Assembly (NCBI GenBank): GCA_028752905.1
Contig: JAQNBH010000002.1
Location: 35,184,075 to 35,248,074, forward strand
Direction: 5' to 3'
DNA length: 64,000 bases
DNA from: Cladorhizidae sp. MBARI D1340-BT2
Lineage: Eukaryota > Porifera > Demospongiae > Poecilosclerida > Cladorhizidae
Part shown: positions 1 through 9,403 of the stretch, in pieces
Position numbering within the stretch: position 1 is the stretch's first letter
Layout: each line of letters starts with the position of its first letter
The notes under the pieces: model-generated
Told to the model about the DNA's origin: nothing
Seen by the model: the letters and a program-made list of their open reading frames with translations, nothing else
Databases searched by the model: none
Position numbers and translations under genes: made by a program

Positions 1-945
1 TTGACAATAAAATGTTGAAACTTGAAATGCAGCTAATATAATAGTGAAGGTATAGATTGACGAAAGGAAAAAAAAAGAAGGAAAAAACCCCACACAATGG
101 TCTACTCCCCCCTTGTACACCAAGGGGGGAGTAGACCATTTTGTGGGTTTTTTAAAAAACGTATCATAACTATTGAATGCTTAATCCATTTCCAAAGATT
201 ATGGTCTCAAAATGTAGCTCATTCTAGGTGCTTTCCAATGACATTAGAATAATGGTGTTGCAATAAACTAGGACTGAAACATGGGGAAACCACAAAGGTC
301 CTTTAAAATGTTTAGATGCACTCCTGTACCCAAACCACAGGTCTTCAACACTTGCTATTTATGGTGATATTAGAGTGATCACAGATACCTCTTTTGAATT
401 GATAGTTTTTTAAAAAAATTTTAATTCACCCCAACACCCCCAATTTCATTTCCTCCCCCGGTCATATGCTGTCAGACTGAATATCTCATCAGAAAATGAC
501 TGGATTGATAATTTGTCAATTGAAAAGAAGGAGTAATGCAAGCGCTTTCATAATATATAAAAATTATTTACTACAGACAAAAATTGAATGAGTTACACGG
601 TATCATGTGATGTCACTACATGAAATTACATTTCATAATAAATCAGTTTGAAAAGTGCATGATAGTAGTAGCTTTAGAATCGCAATATAAATCACACAGA
701 GGTTCGATCAAAGTTGGGAACTGAGAAAGAACGTGGCATGTGCAGGAGCAGACGTTTGTACCCCACTTTGCACAGATAGCGCGGAAATGACTGAGCGATA
801 TTTTAGCCAAGTTTCAAGTCTTGGCCATGAACGCTTATTATATTATGAACAATCCAACTTACTGCGTTTATTCAGGCTTCTTCTTGTTCATTGCGCAGAG
901 TTGCAATGAAATGGGAGGATAAAAAGTATCATAACTCAAGAATGG
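1..945 (+). repeat. Satellite monomer 1
   Basis: 945 bp. Standard loop; GTATC; frame 1 shifted; T6A7T4A; CACCCCC; GCGC; 84-codon frame stopped by TAA; TGTGC; TTTT. It has TAATATAATAG near its start, as monomers 6, 8, 17 and 19 do. The window opens exactly at the unit start used here. Confidence 0.97.
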
Positions 946-1889
946 TTGACAATAAAATGTTGAAACTTGAAATGCAGCTAATTTAATAGTGAAGGTATAG
1001 ATTGACGAAAGAAGAAAAAAAAGAAGGAAAAAAACCCACACAATGGTCTACTCCCCCCTTGTACACCAAGGGGGGAGTAGACCATTTTGTGGGTTTTTTA
1101 AAAAACGTGTCATAACTATTGAATGCTTAATCCATTTCCAAAGATTATGGTCTCAAAATGTAGCTCATTCTAGGTGCTTTCCAATGACATTAGAATAATG
1201 GTGTTGCAATAAACTAGGACTGAAACATGGGGAAACCACAAAGGTCCTTTAAAATTTTAGATGCACTCCTGTACCCAAACCACAGGTCTTCAACACTTGC
1301 TATTTATGGTGATATTAGAGTGATCACAGATACCTCTTTTGAATTGATAGTTAAAAAAAAATTTTTTATTCACCCCAACATCCCCAATTTCATTTCCTCC
1401 CCCGGTCATATGCTGTCAGACTGAATATCTCATCAGAAAATGACTGGATTGATAATTTGTCAATTGAAAAGAAGGAGTAATGCAAGAGCTTTCATAATAT
1501 ATAAAAATTATTTACTACAGACAAAAATTGAATGAGTTACACGGTATCATGTGATGTCACTACATGAAATTACATTTCATAATAAATCAGTTTGAAAAGT
1601 GCATGATAGTAGTAGCTTTAGAATCGCAATAGAAATCACACAGAGGTTCGATCAAAGTTGGGAACTGAGAAAGAACGTGGCATGCGCAGGAGCAGACGTT
1701 TGTACCCCACTTTGCACAGATAGCGCGGAAATGACTGAGCGATATTTTAGCCAAGTTTCAAGTCTTGGCCATGAACGCTTATTATATTATGAACAATCCA
1801 ACTTACTGCGTTTATTCAGGCTTCTTCTTGTTCATTGCGCAGAGTTGCAATGAAATGGGAGGATAAAAAGTATCATAACTCAAGAATGG
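946..1889 (+). repeat. Satellite monomer 2
   Basis: 944 bp. Standard loop with A7C3 left-arm end; GTGTC; frame 1 open (65 codons); T2A9T6 (17 bp); CATCCCC; GAGC; 84-codon frame open at 1599-1853; TGCGC; TTTT. Confidence 0.97.
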
Positions 1890-1950
1890 TTGACAATAAA
1901 ATGTTGAAACTTGAAATGCAGCTAATTTAATAGTGAAGGTATAGATTGAC

Positions 1951-1976
1951 GAAAGGAAAAAAAAAGAAGGAAAAAA
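1951..1976 (+). repeat. Purine tract before the hairpin (representative, monomer 3)
   Basis: A run of only A and G directly precedes and enters the hairpin left arm in every monomer. Its G/A layout varies: GG-A9 in most standard units, GGG-A8 in monomers 32 and 53, GGGG-A7 in monomer 55, GGAG-A7 in 43 and 46. Length stays nearly fixed while the G-to-A boundary moves. Confidence 0.9.
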
Positions 1977-2042
1977 CCCCACACAATGGTCTACTCCCCC
2001 CTTGTACACCAAGGGGGGAGTAGACCATTTTGTGGGTTTTTT
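1971..2042. repeat. Inverted repeat / hairpin, standard form (representative, monomer 3)
   Basis: The left arm (1971-2004) and right arm (2010-2042) flank the 5-nt loop TACAC. The inner 20 bp, AATGGTCTACTCCCCCCTTG against its complement at 2010-2029, pair perfectly. The outer part pairs with one mismatch (right arm ATTTTGTGGG against left CCCACACAAT) and a one-base C4/G3 bulge, ending in A6 against T6. This form is present in most of the 68 units, which makes a potential cruciform about every 945 bp. Short-loop palindromes of this kind can extrude as cruciforms (established). A function is not shown. Confidence 0.95.
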
Positions 2043-2294
2043 AAAAAACGTATCATAACTATTGAATGCTTAATCCATTTCCAAAGATTATGGTCTCAAA
2101 ATGTAGCTCATTCTAGGTGCTTTCCAATGACATTAGAATAATGGTGTTGCAATAAACTAGGACTGAAACATGGGGAAACCACAAAGGTCCTTTAAAATGT
2201 TTAGATGCACTCCTGTACCCAAACCACAGGTCTTCAACACTTGCTATTTATGGTGATATTAGAGTGATCACAGATACCTCTTTTGAATAGATAG

Positions 2295-2312
2295 TTTTTT
2301 TAAATTTTTTTA
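2295..2312. repeat. Length-fixed A/T tract (representative, monomer 3: T7A3T7A)
   Basis: A pure A/T tract lies between GATAG and ATTCACCCC. Across the 68 units it is 17 or 18 bp long, yet its composition ranges from T7A3T8 through T6A7T4A, T3A10T4A and T2A8T8 to T2A13T3. Most variants are symmetric enough to fold on themselves (TnAn or AnTn). Intrinsically bent or stiff A-tracts affect nucleosome placement (established); a role here is inference. Confidence 0.93.
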
Positions 2313-2437
2313 ATTCACCCCAACACCCCCAATTTCATTTCCTCCCCCGGTCATATGCTGTCAGACTGAATATCTCATCAGAAAATGACTGGATTGATAA
2401 TTTGTCAATTGAAAAGAAGGAGTAATGCAAGAGCTTT

Positions 2438-2550
2438 CATAATATATAAAAATTATTTACTACAGACAAAAATTGAATGAGTTACACGGTATCATGTGAT
2501 GTCACTACATGAAATTACATTTCATAATAAATCAGTTTGAAAAGTGCATG
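2438..2550 (+). repeat. Nearly invariant 113-bp block with short palindromes (representative)
   Basis: This segment is the same in almost every unit. I saw only ACTATAGAC for ACTACAGAC in monomers 9, 13 and 20 and GTACATG for GTGCATG in monomer 29. It contains a perfect 17-bp palindrome, ATGAAAT-TAC-ATTTCAT (2509-2525), and the near-palindrome GTGATGTCAC (2496-2505), which resembles a CRE/ATF-type site. A TATA-like AT-rich stretch lies at its start. No function is demonstrated. Confidence 0.8.
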
Positions 2551-2798
2551 ATAGTAGTAGCTTTAGAATCGCAATAGAAATCACACAGAGGTTCGATCAA
2601 AGTTGGGAACTGAGAAAGAACGTGGCATGCGCAGGAGCAGACGTTTGTACCCCACTTTGCACAGATAGCGCGGAAATGACTGAGCGATATTTTAGCCAAG
2701 TTTCAAGTCTTGGCCATGAACGCTTATTATATTATGAACAATCCAACTTACTGCGTTTATTCAGGCTTCTTCTTGTTCATTGCGCAGAGTTGCAATGA
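2544..2798 (+). pseudogene. 84-codon frame in the conserved 3' segment; not called as a gene
   Basis: An open frame starting at GTG runs 84 codons in 32 of the 68 units (83 codons where one AGT is missing). The first ATG of the region, four bases downstream, is in another frame and stops after 9 codons. The only in-frame ATG is at codon 45 (2676), giving 40 residues ending in AELQ. In other units the frame is stopped by TAA (TATAAATC), shifted by loss of a base (CTTAAAATC), or stopped by TGA (monomers 24, 28). Changes between units are often amino-acid-changing: F to L, R to H, Q to H, D to G, D to E and V to I. I recognise no domain. It may be a remnant of a gene captured by the satellite, or chance. 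Confidence 0.3.
2591..2608 (+). other. Degenerate CENP-B-box-like / pol III B-box-like motif (representative)
   Basis: GTTCGATCAAAGTTGGGA shares TTCG, AAG and GGGA with the mammalian CENP-B box but needs a one-base insertion and a C-to-T change. GGTTCGATC also resembles the core of a pol III B box, but lacks the final C of the consensus. The motif recurs in every unit, as GTTCGGTC in monomers 37, 39, 41, 44 and 50. A match this loose can arise by chance in 945 bp. Confidence 0.25.
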
Positions 2799-2834
2799 AA
2801 TGGGAGGATAAAAAGTATCATAACTCAAGAATGG

Positions 2835-3779
2835 TTGACAATAAAATGTTGAAACTTGAAATGCAGCTAATTTAATAGTGAAGGTATAGATTGACGAAAG
2901 GAAAAAAAAAGAAGGAAAAAACCCCACACAATGGTCTACTCCCCCCTTGTACACCAAGGGGGGAGTAGACCATTTTGTGGGTTTTTTAAAAAACGTATCA
3001 TAACTATTGAATGCTTAATCCATTTCCAAAGATTATGGTCTCAAAATGTAGCTCATTCTAGGTGCTTTCCAATGACATTAGAATAATGGTGTTGCAATAA
3101 ACTAGGACTGAAACATGGGGAAACCACAAAGGTCCTTTAAAATGTTTAGATGCACTCCTGTACCCAAACCACAGGTCTTCAACACTTGCTATTTATGGTG
3201 ATATTAGAGTGATCACAGATACCTCTTTTGAATAGATAGTTTTTTTAAATTTTTTTAATTCACCCCAACACCCCCAATTTCATTTCCTCCCCCGGTCATA
3301 TGCTGTCAGACTGAATATCTCATCAGAAAATGACTGGATTGATAATTTGTCAATTGAAAAGAAGGAGTAATGCAAGCGCTTTCATAATATATAAAAATTA
3401 TTTACTACAGACAAAAATTGAATGAGTTACACGGTATCATGTGATGTCACTACATGAAATTACATTTCATAATAAATCAGTTTGAAAAGTGCATGATAGT
3501 AGTAGCTTTAGAATCGCAATAGAAATCACACAGAGGTTCGATCAAAGTTGGGAACTGAGAAAGAACGTGGCATGTGCAGGAGCAGACGTTTGTACCCCAC
3601 TTTGCACAGATAGCGCGGAAATGACTGAGCGATATTTTAGCCAAGTTTCAAGTCTTGGCCATGAACGCTTATTATATTATGAACAATCCAACTTACTGCG
3701 TTTATTCAGGCTTCTTCTTGTTCATTGCGCAGAGTTGCAATGAAATGGGAGGATAAAAAGTATCATAACTCAAGAATGG
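2835..3779 (+). repeat. Satellite monomer 4
   Basis: 945 bp. Standard loop; GTATC; frame 1 shifted; GAATAGATAG; T7A3T7A; CACCCCC; GCGC; frame open; TGTGC; TTTT. From 2998 onward it matches monomer 15, which marks the left edge of the 11-monomer duplication. Confidence 0.97.
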
Positions 3780-4702
3780 TTGACAATAAAATGTTGAAAC
3801 TTGAAATGCAGCTAATTTAATAGTGAAGGTATAGATTGACGAAAGAAGGAAAAAAAGAAGGAAAAAACCCCACACAATGGTCAATGGGAGTAGACCATTT
3901 TGTGGGTTTTTTAAAAAACGTGTCATAACTATTGAATGCTTAATCCATTTCCAAAGATTATGGTCTCAAAATGTAGCTCATTCTAGGTGCTTTCCAATGA
4001 CATTAGAATAATGGTGTTGCAATAAACTAGGACTGAAACATGGGGAAACCACAAAGGTCCTTTAAAATTTTAGATGCACTCCTGTACCCAAACCACAGGT
4101 CTTCAACACTTGCTATTTATGGTGATATTAGAGTGATCACAGATACCTCTTTTGAATTGATAGTTTTTTAAATTTTTTTAATTCACCCCAACATCCCCAA
4201 TTTCATTTCCTCCCCCGGTCATATGCTGTCAGACTGAATATCTCATCAGAAAATGACTGGATTGATAATTTGTCAATTGAAAAGAAGGAGTAATGCAAGA
4301 GCTTTCATAATATATAAAAATTATTTACTACAGACAAAAATTGAATGAGTTACACGGTATCATGTGATGTCACTACATGAAATTACATTTCATAATAAAT
4401 CAGTTTGAAAAGTGCATGATAGTAGTAGCTTTAAAATCGCAATAGAAATCACACAGAGGTTCGATCAAAGTTGGGAACTGAGAAAGAACGTGGCATGTGC
4501 AGGAGCAGACGTTTGTACCCCACTTTGCACAGATAGCGCGGAAATGACTGAGCGATATTTTAGCCAAGTTTCAAGTCTTGGCCATGAACGCTTATTATAT
4601 TATGAACAATCCAACTTACTGCGTTTATTCAGGCTTCTTCTTGTTCATTGCGCAGAGTTGCAATGAAATGGGAGGATAAAAAGTATCATAACTCAAGAAT
4701 GG
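3780..4702 (+). repeat. Satellite monomer 5 (collapsed hairpin)
   Basis: 923 bp. Collapsed hairpin; GTGTC; frame 1 ATTTTAG; T6A3T7A (17 bp); CATCCCC; GAGC; frame open with CTTTAAAATC (R to K); TGTGC; TTTT. Counterpart of monomer 16. Confidence 0.97.
3862..3912. repeat. Collapsed hairpin, monomer 5
   Basis: The inner stem and loop (27 bp in the standard unit) are replaced by AATGGG, leaving AATGGTC-AATGGGAGTA-GACCATT inside the outer stem. The net loss is 21 bp. Confidence 0.95.
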
Positions 4703-5647
4703 TTGACAATAAAATGTTGAAACTTGAAATGCAGCTAATATAATAGTGAAGGTATAGATTGACGAAAGGAAAAAAAAAGAAGGAAAAAACCCCACACAAT
4801 GGTCTACTCCCCCCTTGAACACCAAGGGGGGAGTAGACCATTTTGTGGGTTTTTTAAAAAACGTGTCATAACTATTGAATGCTTAATCCATTTCCAAAGA
4901 TTATGGTCTCAAAATGTAGCTCATTCTAGGTGCTTTCCAATGACATTAGAATAATGGTGTTGCAATAAACTAGGACTGAAACATGGGGAAACCACAAAGG
5001 TCCTTTAAAATGTTTAGATGCACTCCTGTACCCAAACCACAGGTCTTCAACACTTGCTATTTATGGTGATATTAGAGTGATCACAGATACCTCTTTTGAA
5101 TTGATAGTTTTTTTAAATTTTTTTTATTCACCCCAACACCCCCAATTTCATTTCCTCCCCCGGTCATATGCTGTCAGACTGAATATCTCATCAGAAAATG
5201 ACTGGATTGATAATTTGTCAATTGAAAAGAAGGAGTAATGCAAGCGCTTTCATAATATATAAAAATTATTTACTACAGACAAAAATTGAATGAGTTACAC
5301 GGTATCATGTGATGTCACTACATGAAATTACATTTCATAATAAATCAGTTTGAAAAGTGCATGATAGTAGTAGCTTTAGAATCGCAATAGAAATCACACA
5401 GAGGTTCGATCAAAGTTGGGAACTGAGAAAGAACGTGGCATGTGCAGGAGCAGACGTTTGTACCCCACTTTGCACAGATAGCGCGGAAATGACTGAGCGA
5501 TATTTTAGCCAAGTTTCAAGTCTTGGCCATGAACGCTTATTATATTATGAACAATCCAACTTACTGCGTTTATTCAGGCTTCTTCTTGTTCATTGCGCAG
5601 AGTTGCAATGAAATGGGAGGATAAAAAGTATCATAACTCAAGAATGG
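4703..5647 (+). repeat. Satellite monomer 6
   Basis: 945 bp. Hairpin 4784-4855 with loop AACAC in place of TACAC; GTGTC; frame 1 shifted; T7A3T8; CACCCCC; GCGC; frame open; TGTGC; TTTT. TAATATAATAG near the start. Counterpart of monomer 17. Confidence 0.97.
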
Positions 5648-6569
5648 TTGACAATAAAATGTTGAAACTTGAAATGCAGCTAATTTAATAGTGAAGGTAT
5701 AGATTGACGAAAGAAGGAAAAAAAGAAGGAAAAAACCCCACACAATGGTCAATGGGAGTAGACCATTTTGTGGGTTTTTTAAAAAACGTGTCATAACTAT
5801 TGAATGCTTAATCCATTTCCAAAGATTATGGTCTCAAAATGTAGCTCATTCTAGGTGCTTTCCAATGACATTAGAATAATGGTGTTGCAATAAACTAGGA
5901 CTGAAACATGGGGAAACCACAAAGGTCCTTTAAAATTTTAGATGCACTCCTGTACCCAAACCACAGGTCTTCAACACTTGCTATTTATGGTGATATTAGA
6001 GTGATCACAGATACCTCTTTTGAATTGATAGTTTTTTAAATTTTTTTAATTCACCCCAACATCCCCAATTTCATTTCCTCCCCCGGTCATATGCTGTCAG
6101 ACTGAATATCTCATCAGAAAATGACTGGATTGATAATTTGTCAATTGAAAAGAAGGAGTAATGCAAGAGCTTTCATAATATATAAAAATTATTTACTACA
6201 GACAAAAATTGAATGAGTTACACGGTATCATGTGATGTCACTACATGAAATTACATTTCATAATAAATCAGTTTGAAAAGTGCATGATAGTAGTAGCTTA
6301 AAATCGCAATAGAAATCACACAGAGGTTCGATCAAAGTTGGGAACTGAGAAAGAACGTGGCATGTGCAGGAGCAGACGTTTGTACCCCACTTTGCACAGA
6401 TAGCGCGGAAATGACTGAGCGATATTTTAGCCAAGTTTCAAGTCTTGGCCATGAACGCTTATTATATTATGAACAATCCAACTTACTGCGTTTATTCAGG
6501 CTTCTTCTTGTTCATTGCGCAGAGTTGCAATGAAATGGGAGGATAAAAAGTATCATAACTCAAGAATGG
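5648..6569 (+). repeat. Satellite monomer 7 (collapsed hairpin)
   Basis: 922 bp. Collapsed hairpin; GTGTC; ATTTTAG; T6A3T7A; CATCCCC; GAGC; 84-codon frame shifted (CTTAAAATC); TGTGC; TTTT. Counterpart of monomer 18, and close to monomer 5. Confidence 0.97.
5730..5780. repeat. Collapsed hairpin, monomer 7
   Basis: Same GGTCAATGGGAG junction as monomer 5. Confidence 0.95.
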
Positions 6570-7513
6570 TTGACAATAAAATGTTGAAACTTGAAATGCA
6601 GCTAATATAATAGTGAAGGTATAGATTGACGAAAGGAAAAAAAAAGAAGGAAAAAACCCCACACAATGGTCTACTCCCCCCTTGAACACCAAGGGGGGAG
6701 TAGACCATTTTGTGGGTTTTTTAAAAAACGTGTCATAACTATTGAATGCTTAATCCATTTCCAAAGATTATGGTCTCAAAATGTAGCTCATTCTAGGTGC
6801 TTTCCAATGACATTAGAATAATGGTGTTGCAATAAACTAGGACTGAAACATGGGGAAACCACAAAGGTCCTTTAAAATGTTTAGATGCACTCCTGTACCC
6901 AAACCACAGGTCTTCAACACTTGCTATTTATGGTGATATTAGAGTGATCACAGATACCTCTTTTGAATTGATAGTTTTTTTAAATTTTTTTTATTCACCC
7001 CAACACCCCCAATTTCATTTCCTCCCCCGGTCATATGCTGTCAGACTGAATATCTCATCAGAAAATGACTGGATTGATAATTTGTCAATTGAAAAGAAGG
7101 AGTAATGCAAGAGCTTTCATAATATATAAAAATTATTTACTACAGACAAAAATTGAATGAGTTACACGGTATCATGTGATGTCACTACATGAAATTACAT
7201 TTCATAATAAATCAGTTTGAAAAGTGCATGATAGTAGTAGCTTAAAATCGCAATAGAAATCACACAGAGGTTCGATCAAAGTTGGGAACTGAGAAAGAAC
7301 GTGGCATGTGCAGGAGCAGACGTTTGTACCCCACTTTGCACAGATAGCGCGGAAATGACTGAGCGATATTTTAGCCATGTTTCAAGTCTTGGCCATGAAC
7401 GCTTATTATATTATGAACAATCCAACTTACTGCGTTTATTCAGGCTTCTTCTTGTTCATTGCGCAGAGTTGCAATGAAATGGGAGGATAAAAAGTATCAT
7501 AACTCAAGAATGG
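6570..7513 (+). repeat. Satellite monomer 8
   Basis: 944 bp. Hairpin 6651-6722 with loop AACAC; GTGTC; frame 1 shifted; T7A3T8; CACCCCC; GAGC; 84-codon frame shifted; TGTGC; TTTT. GCCATGTTTC replaces GCCAAGTTTC, shared only with its duplicate, monomer 19. Confidence 0.97.
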
Positions 7514-8458
7514 TTGACAATAAAATGTTGAAACTTGAAATGCAGCTAATTTAATAGTGAAGGTATAGATTGACGAAAGGAAAAAAAAAGAAGGAAAAAA
7601 CCCCACACAATGGTCTACTCCCCCCTTGTACACCAAGGGGGGAGTAGACCATTTTGTGGGTTTTAAAAAAAACGTATCATAACTATTGAATGCTTAATCC
7701 ATTTCCAAAGATTATGGTCTCAAAATGTAGCTCATTCTAGGTGCTTTCCAATGACATTAGAATAATGGTGTTGCAATAAACTAGGACTGAAACATGGGGA
7801 AACCACAAAGGTCCTTTAAAATGTTTAGATGCACTCCTGTACCCAAACCACAGGTCTTCAACACTTGCTATTTATGGTGATATTAGAGTGATCACAGATA
7901 CCTCTTTTGAATTGATAGTTTTTTAAAAATTTTTTAATTCACCCCAACACCCCCAATTTCATTTCCTCCCCCGGTCATATGCTGTCAGACTGAATATCTC
8001 ATCAGAAAATGACTGGATTGATAATTTGTCAATTGAAAAGAAGGAGTAATGCAAGCGCTTTCATAATATATAAAAATTATTTACTATAGACAAAAATTGA
8101 ATGAGTTACACGGTATCATGTGATGTCACTACATGAAATTACATTTCATAATAAATCAGTTTGAAAAGTGCATGATAGTAGTAGCTTTAGAATCGCAATA
8201 TAAATCACACAGAGGTTCGATCAAAGTTGGGAACTGAGAAAGAACGTGGCATGTGCAGGAGCAGACGTTTGTACCCCACTTTGCACAGATAGCGCGGAAA
8301 TGACTGAGCGATATTTTAGCCAAGTTTCAAGTCTTGGCCATGAACGCTTATTATATTATGAACAATCCAACTTACTGCGTTTATTCAGGCTTCTTCTTGT
8401 TCATTGCGCAGAGTTGCAATGAAATGGGAGGATAAAAAGTATCATAACTCAAGAATGG
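7514..8458 (+). repeat. Satellite monomer 9
   Basis: 945 bp. Standard loop; post-hairpin tract is T4A8 instead of T6A6; GTATC; frame 1 shifted; T6A5T6A; CACCCCC; GCGC; ACTATAGAC; TAA stop; TGTGC; TTTT. Counterpart of monomer 20. Confidence 0.97.
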
Positions 8459-9403
8459 TTGACAATAAAATGTTGAAACTTGAAATGCAGCTAATTTAAT
8501 AGTGAAGGTATAGATTGACGAAAGAAGGAAAAAAAGAAGGAAAAAAACCCACACAATGGTCTACTCCCCCCTTGGTGTACAAGGGGGGAGTAGACCATTG
8601 TGTGGGTTTTTTAAAAAACGTGTCATAACTATTGAATGCTTAATCCATTTCCAAAGATTATGGTCTCAAAATGTAGCTCATTCTAGGTGCTTTCCAATGA
8701 CATTAGAATAATGGTGTTGCAATAAACTAGGACTGAAACATGGGGAAACCACAAAGGTCCTTTAAAATTTTAGATGCACTCCTGTACCCAAACCACAGGT
8801 CTTCAACACTTGCTATTTATGGTGATATTAGAGTGATCACAGATACCTCTTTTGAATTGATAGTTTAAAAAAAAAATTTTAATTCACCCCAACACCCCCA
8901 ATTTCATTTCCTCCCCCGGTCATATGCTGTCAGACTGAATATCTCATCAGAAAATGACTGGATTGATAATTTGTCAATTGAAAAGAAGGAGTAATGCAAG
9001 CGCTTTCATAATATATAAAAATTATTTACTACAGACAAAAATTGAATGAGTTACACGGTATCATGTGATGTCACTACATGAAATTACATTTCATAATAAA
9101 TCAGTTTGAAAAGTGCATGATAGTAGTAGCTTTAGAATCGCAATATAAATCACACAGAGGTTCGATCAAAGTTGGGAACTGAGAAAGAACGTGGCATGTG
9201 CAGGAGCAGACGTTTGTACCCCACTTTGCACAGATAGCGCGGAAATGACTGAGCGATATTTTAGCCAAGTTTCAAGTCTTGGCCATGAACGCTTATTATA
9301 TTATGAACAATCCAACTTACTGCGTTTATTCAGGCTTCTTCTTGTTCATTGCGCAGAGTTGCAATGAAATGGGAGGATAAAAAGTATCATAACTCAAGAA
9401 TGG
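8459..9403 (+). repeat. Satellite monomer 10 (inverted hairpin loop)
   Basis: 945 bp. Inverted loop and perfectly paired arms; GTGTC; ATTTTAG; T3A10T4A; CACCCCC; GCGC; TAA stop; TGTGC; TTTT. Matches monomers 14 and 21. Confidence 0.97.
8542..8612. repeat. Hairpin with inverted loop, monomer 10
   Basis: The loop reads GTGTA (8575-8579), the exact reverse complement of the standard TACAC. Both 33-bp arms pair without mismatch because the right arm reads ATTGTGTGGG instead of ATTTTGTGGG. Left end A6C3, right end G3T6. Confidence 0.95.

Larger units (their letters stand above)
1870..2068 (+). repeat. Short direct repeats bracketing the hairpin segment (representative)
   Basis: GTATCATAACT occurs at 1870-1880 and again at 2050-2060, each followed after three bases by GAATG (1884-1888 and 2064-2068) and each preceded by a short A-run. 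The two copies are 180 bp apart and enclose the unit-start segment, purine tract and hairpin. The downstream copy reads GTGTCATAACT in many other monomers. The arrangement is what an insertion or duplication between direct repeats would leave, but the age and direction of the event cannot be read here. Confidence 0.75.
1890..2834 (+). repeat. Satellite monomer 3 (reference unit for sub-features)
   Basis: 945 bp. Standard loop; GTATC; frame 1 shifted; GAATAGATAG before the tract; T7A3T7A; CACCCCC; GAGC; 84-codon frame open; TGCGC; TTTT. Confidence 0.97.
3780..7513 (+). repeat. Dimeric repeat: collapsed + AACAC-loop units (monomers 5-6 and 7-8)
   Basis: Two consecutive pairs with the same alternation of a 922/923-bp collapsed unit and a 944/945-bp AACAC-loop unit. 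The pairs differ at the CTTTAAAATC/CTTAAAATC and GCGC/GAGC sites. The pattern is copied in monomers 16-19. Confidence 0.85.

Noticed and set aside
1..60. TTGACA at the unit start as a bacterial -35 promoter element
   Set aside because: No matching -10 element at 16-18 bp, and the context is a eukaryotic-type satellite with no gene downstream.
1599..1853. 84-codon plus-strand frame as a true repeated gene
   Set aside because: It needs a GTG start, is broken in more than half of the units by TAA, TGA or a frameshift, and its variants are often amino-acid-changing. Kept only as a coding-like remnant.
1896..1901. AATAAA polyadenylation signals (unit start, and GCAATAAACT further on)
   Set aside because: Such hexamers are expected by chance in AT-rich sequence, and no transcript or gene is supported.
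1812..2012. Minus-strand frames of 66, 74 or 81 codons spanning the hairpin left arm and the monomer tail
   Set aside because: They are antisense to conserved satellite sequence, overlap the plus-strand frame, start inside the hairpin arm and change length with each hairpin class. Nothing supports translation.
2013..2018. G-quadruplex in the G6 run
   Set aside because: Only one long G-run per hairpin arm; the four nearby runs needed are not present on one strand.
2010..2042. Hairpin followed by T6 as a rho-independent or pol III terminator
   Set aside because: It resembles one in form on both strands, but no gene precedes it on either strand and the array is not bacterial in character.
1971..2042. 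Rolling-circle replication origin of a circular plasmid or virus
   Set aside because: The loop is TACAC/GTGTA and contains no nonanucleotide-like nick site. TAATATAATAG near the start of some units lies outside the hairpin.
1971..2068. Helitron 3' end (hairpin plus CTRR)
   Set aside because: The sequence after the hairpin is T6A6CGT and not CTRR at the expected short distance, and no 5' TC end could be placed.
2560..2608. tRNA gene or tRNA-derived SINE (A box plus GGTTCGATC)
   Set aside because: No acceptable A box (TAGCTTTAG lacks the required A), no cloverleaf arms, and the B box lacks its last C.
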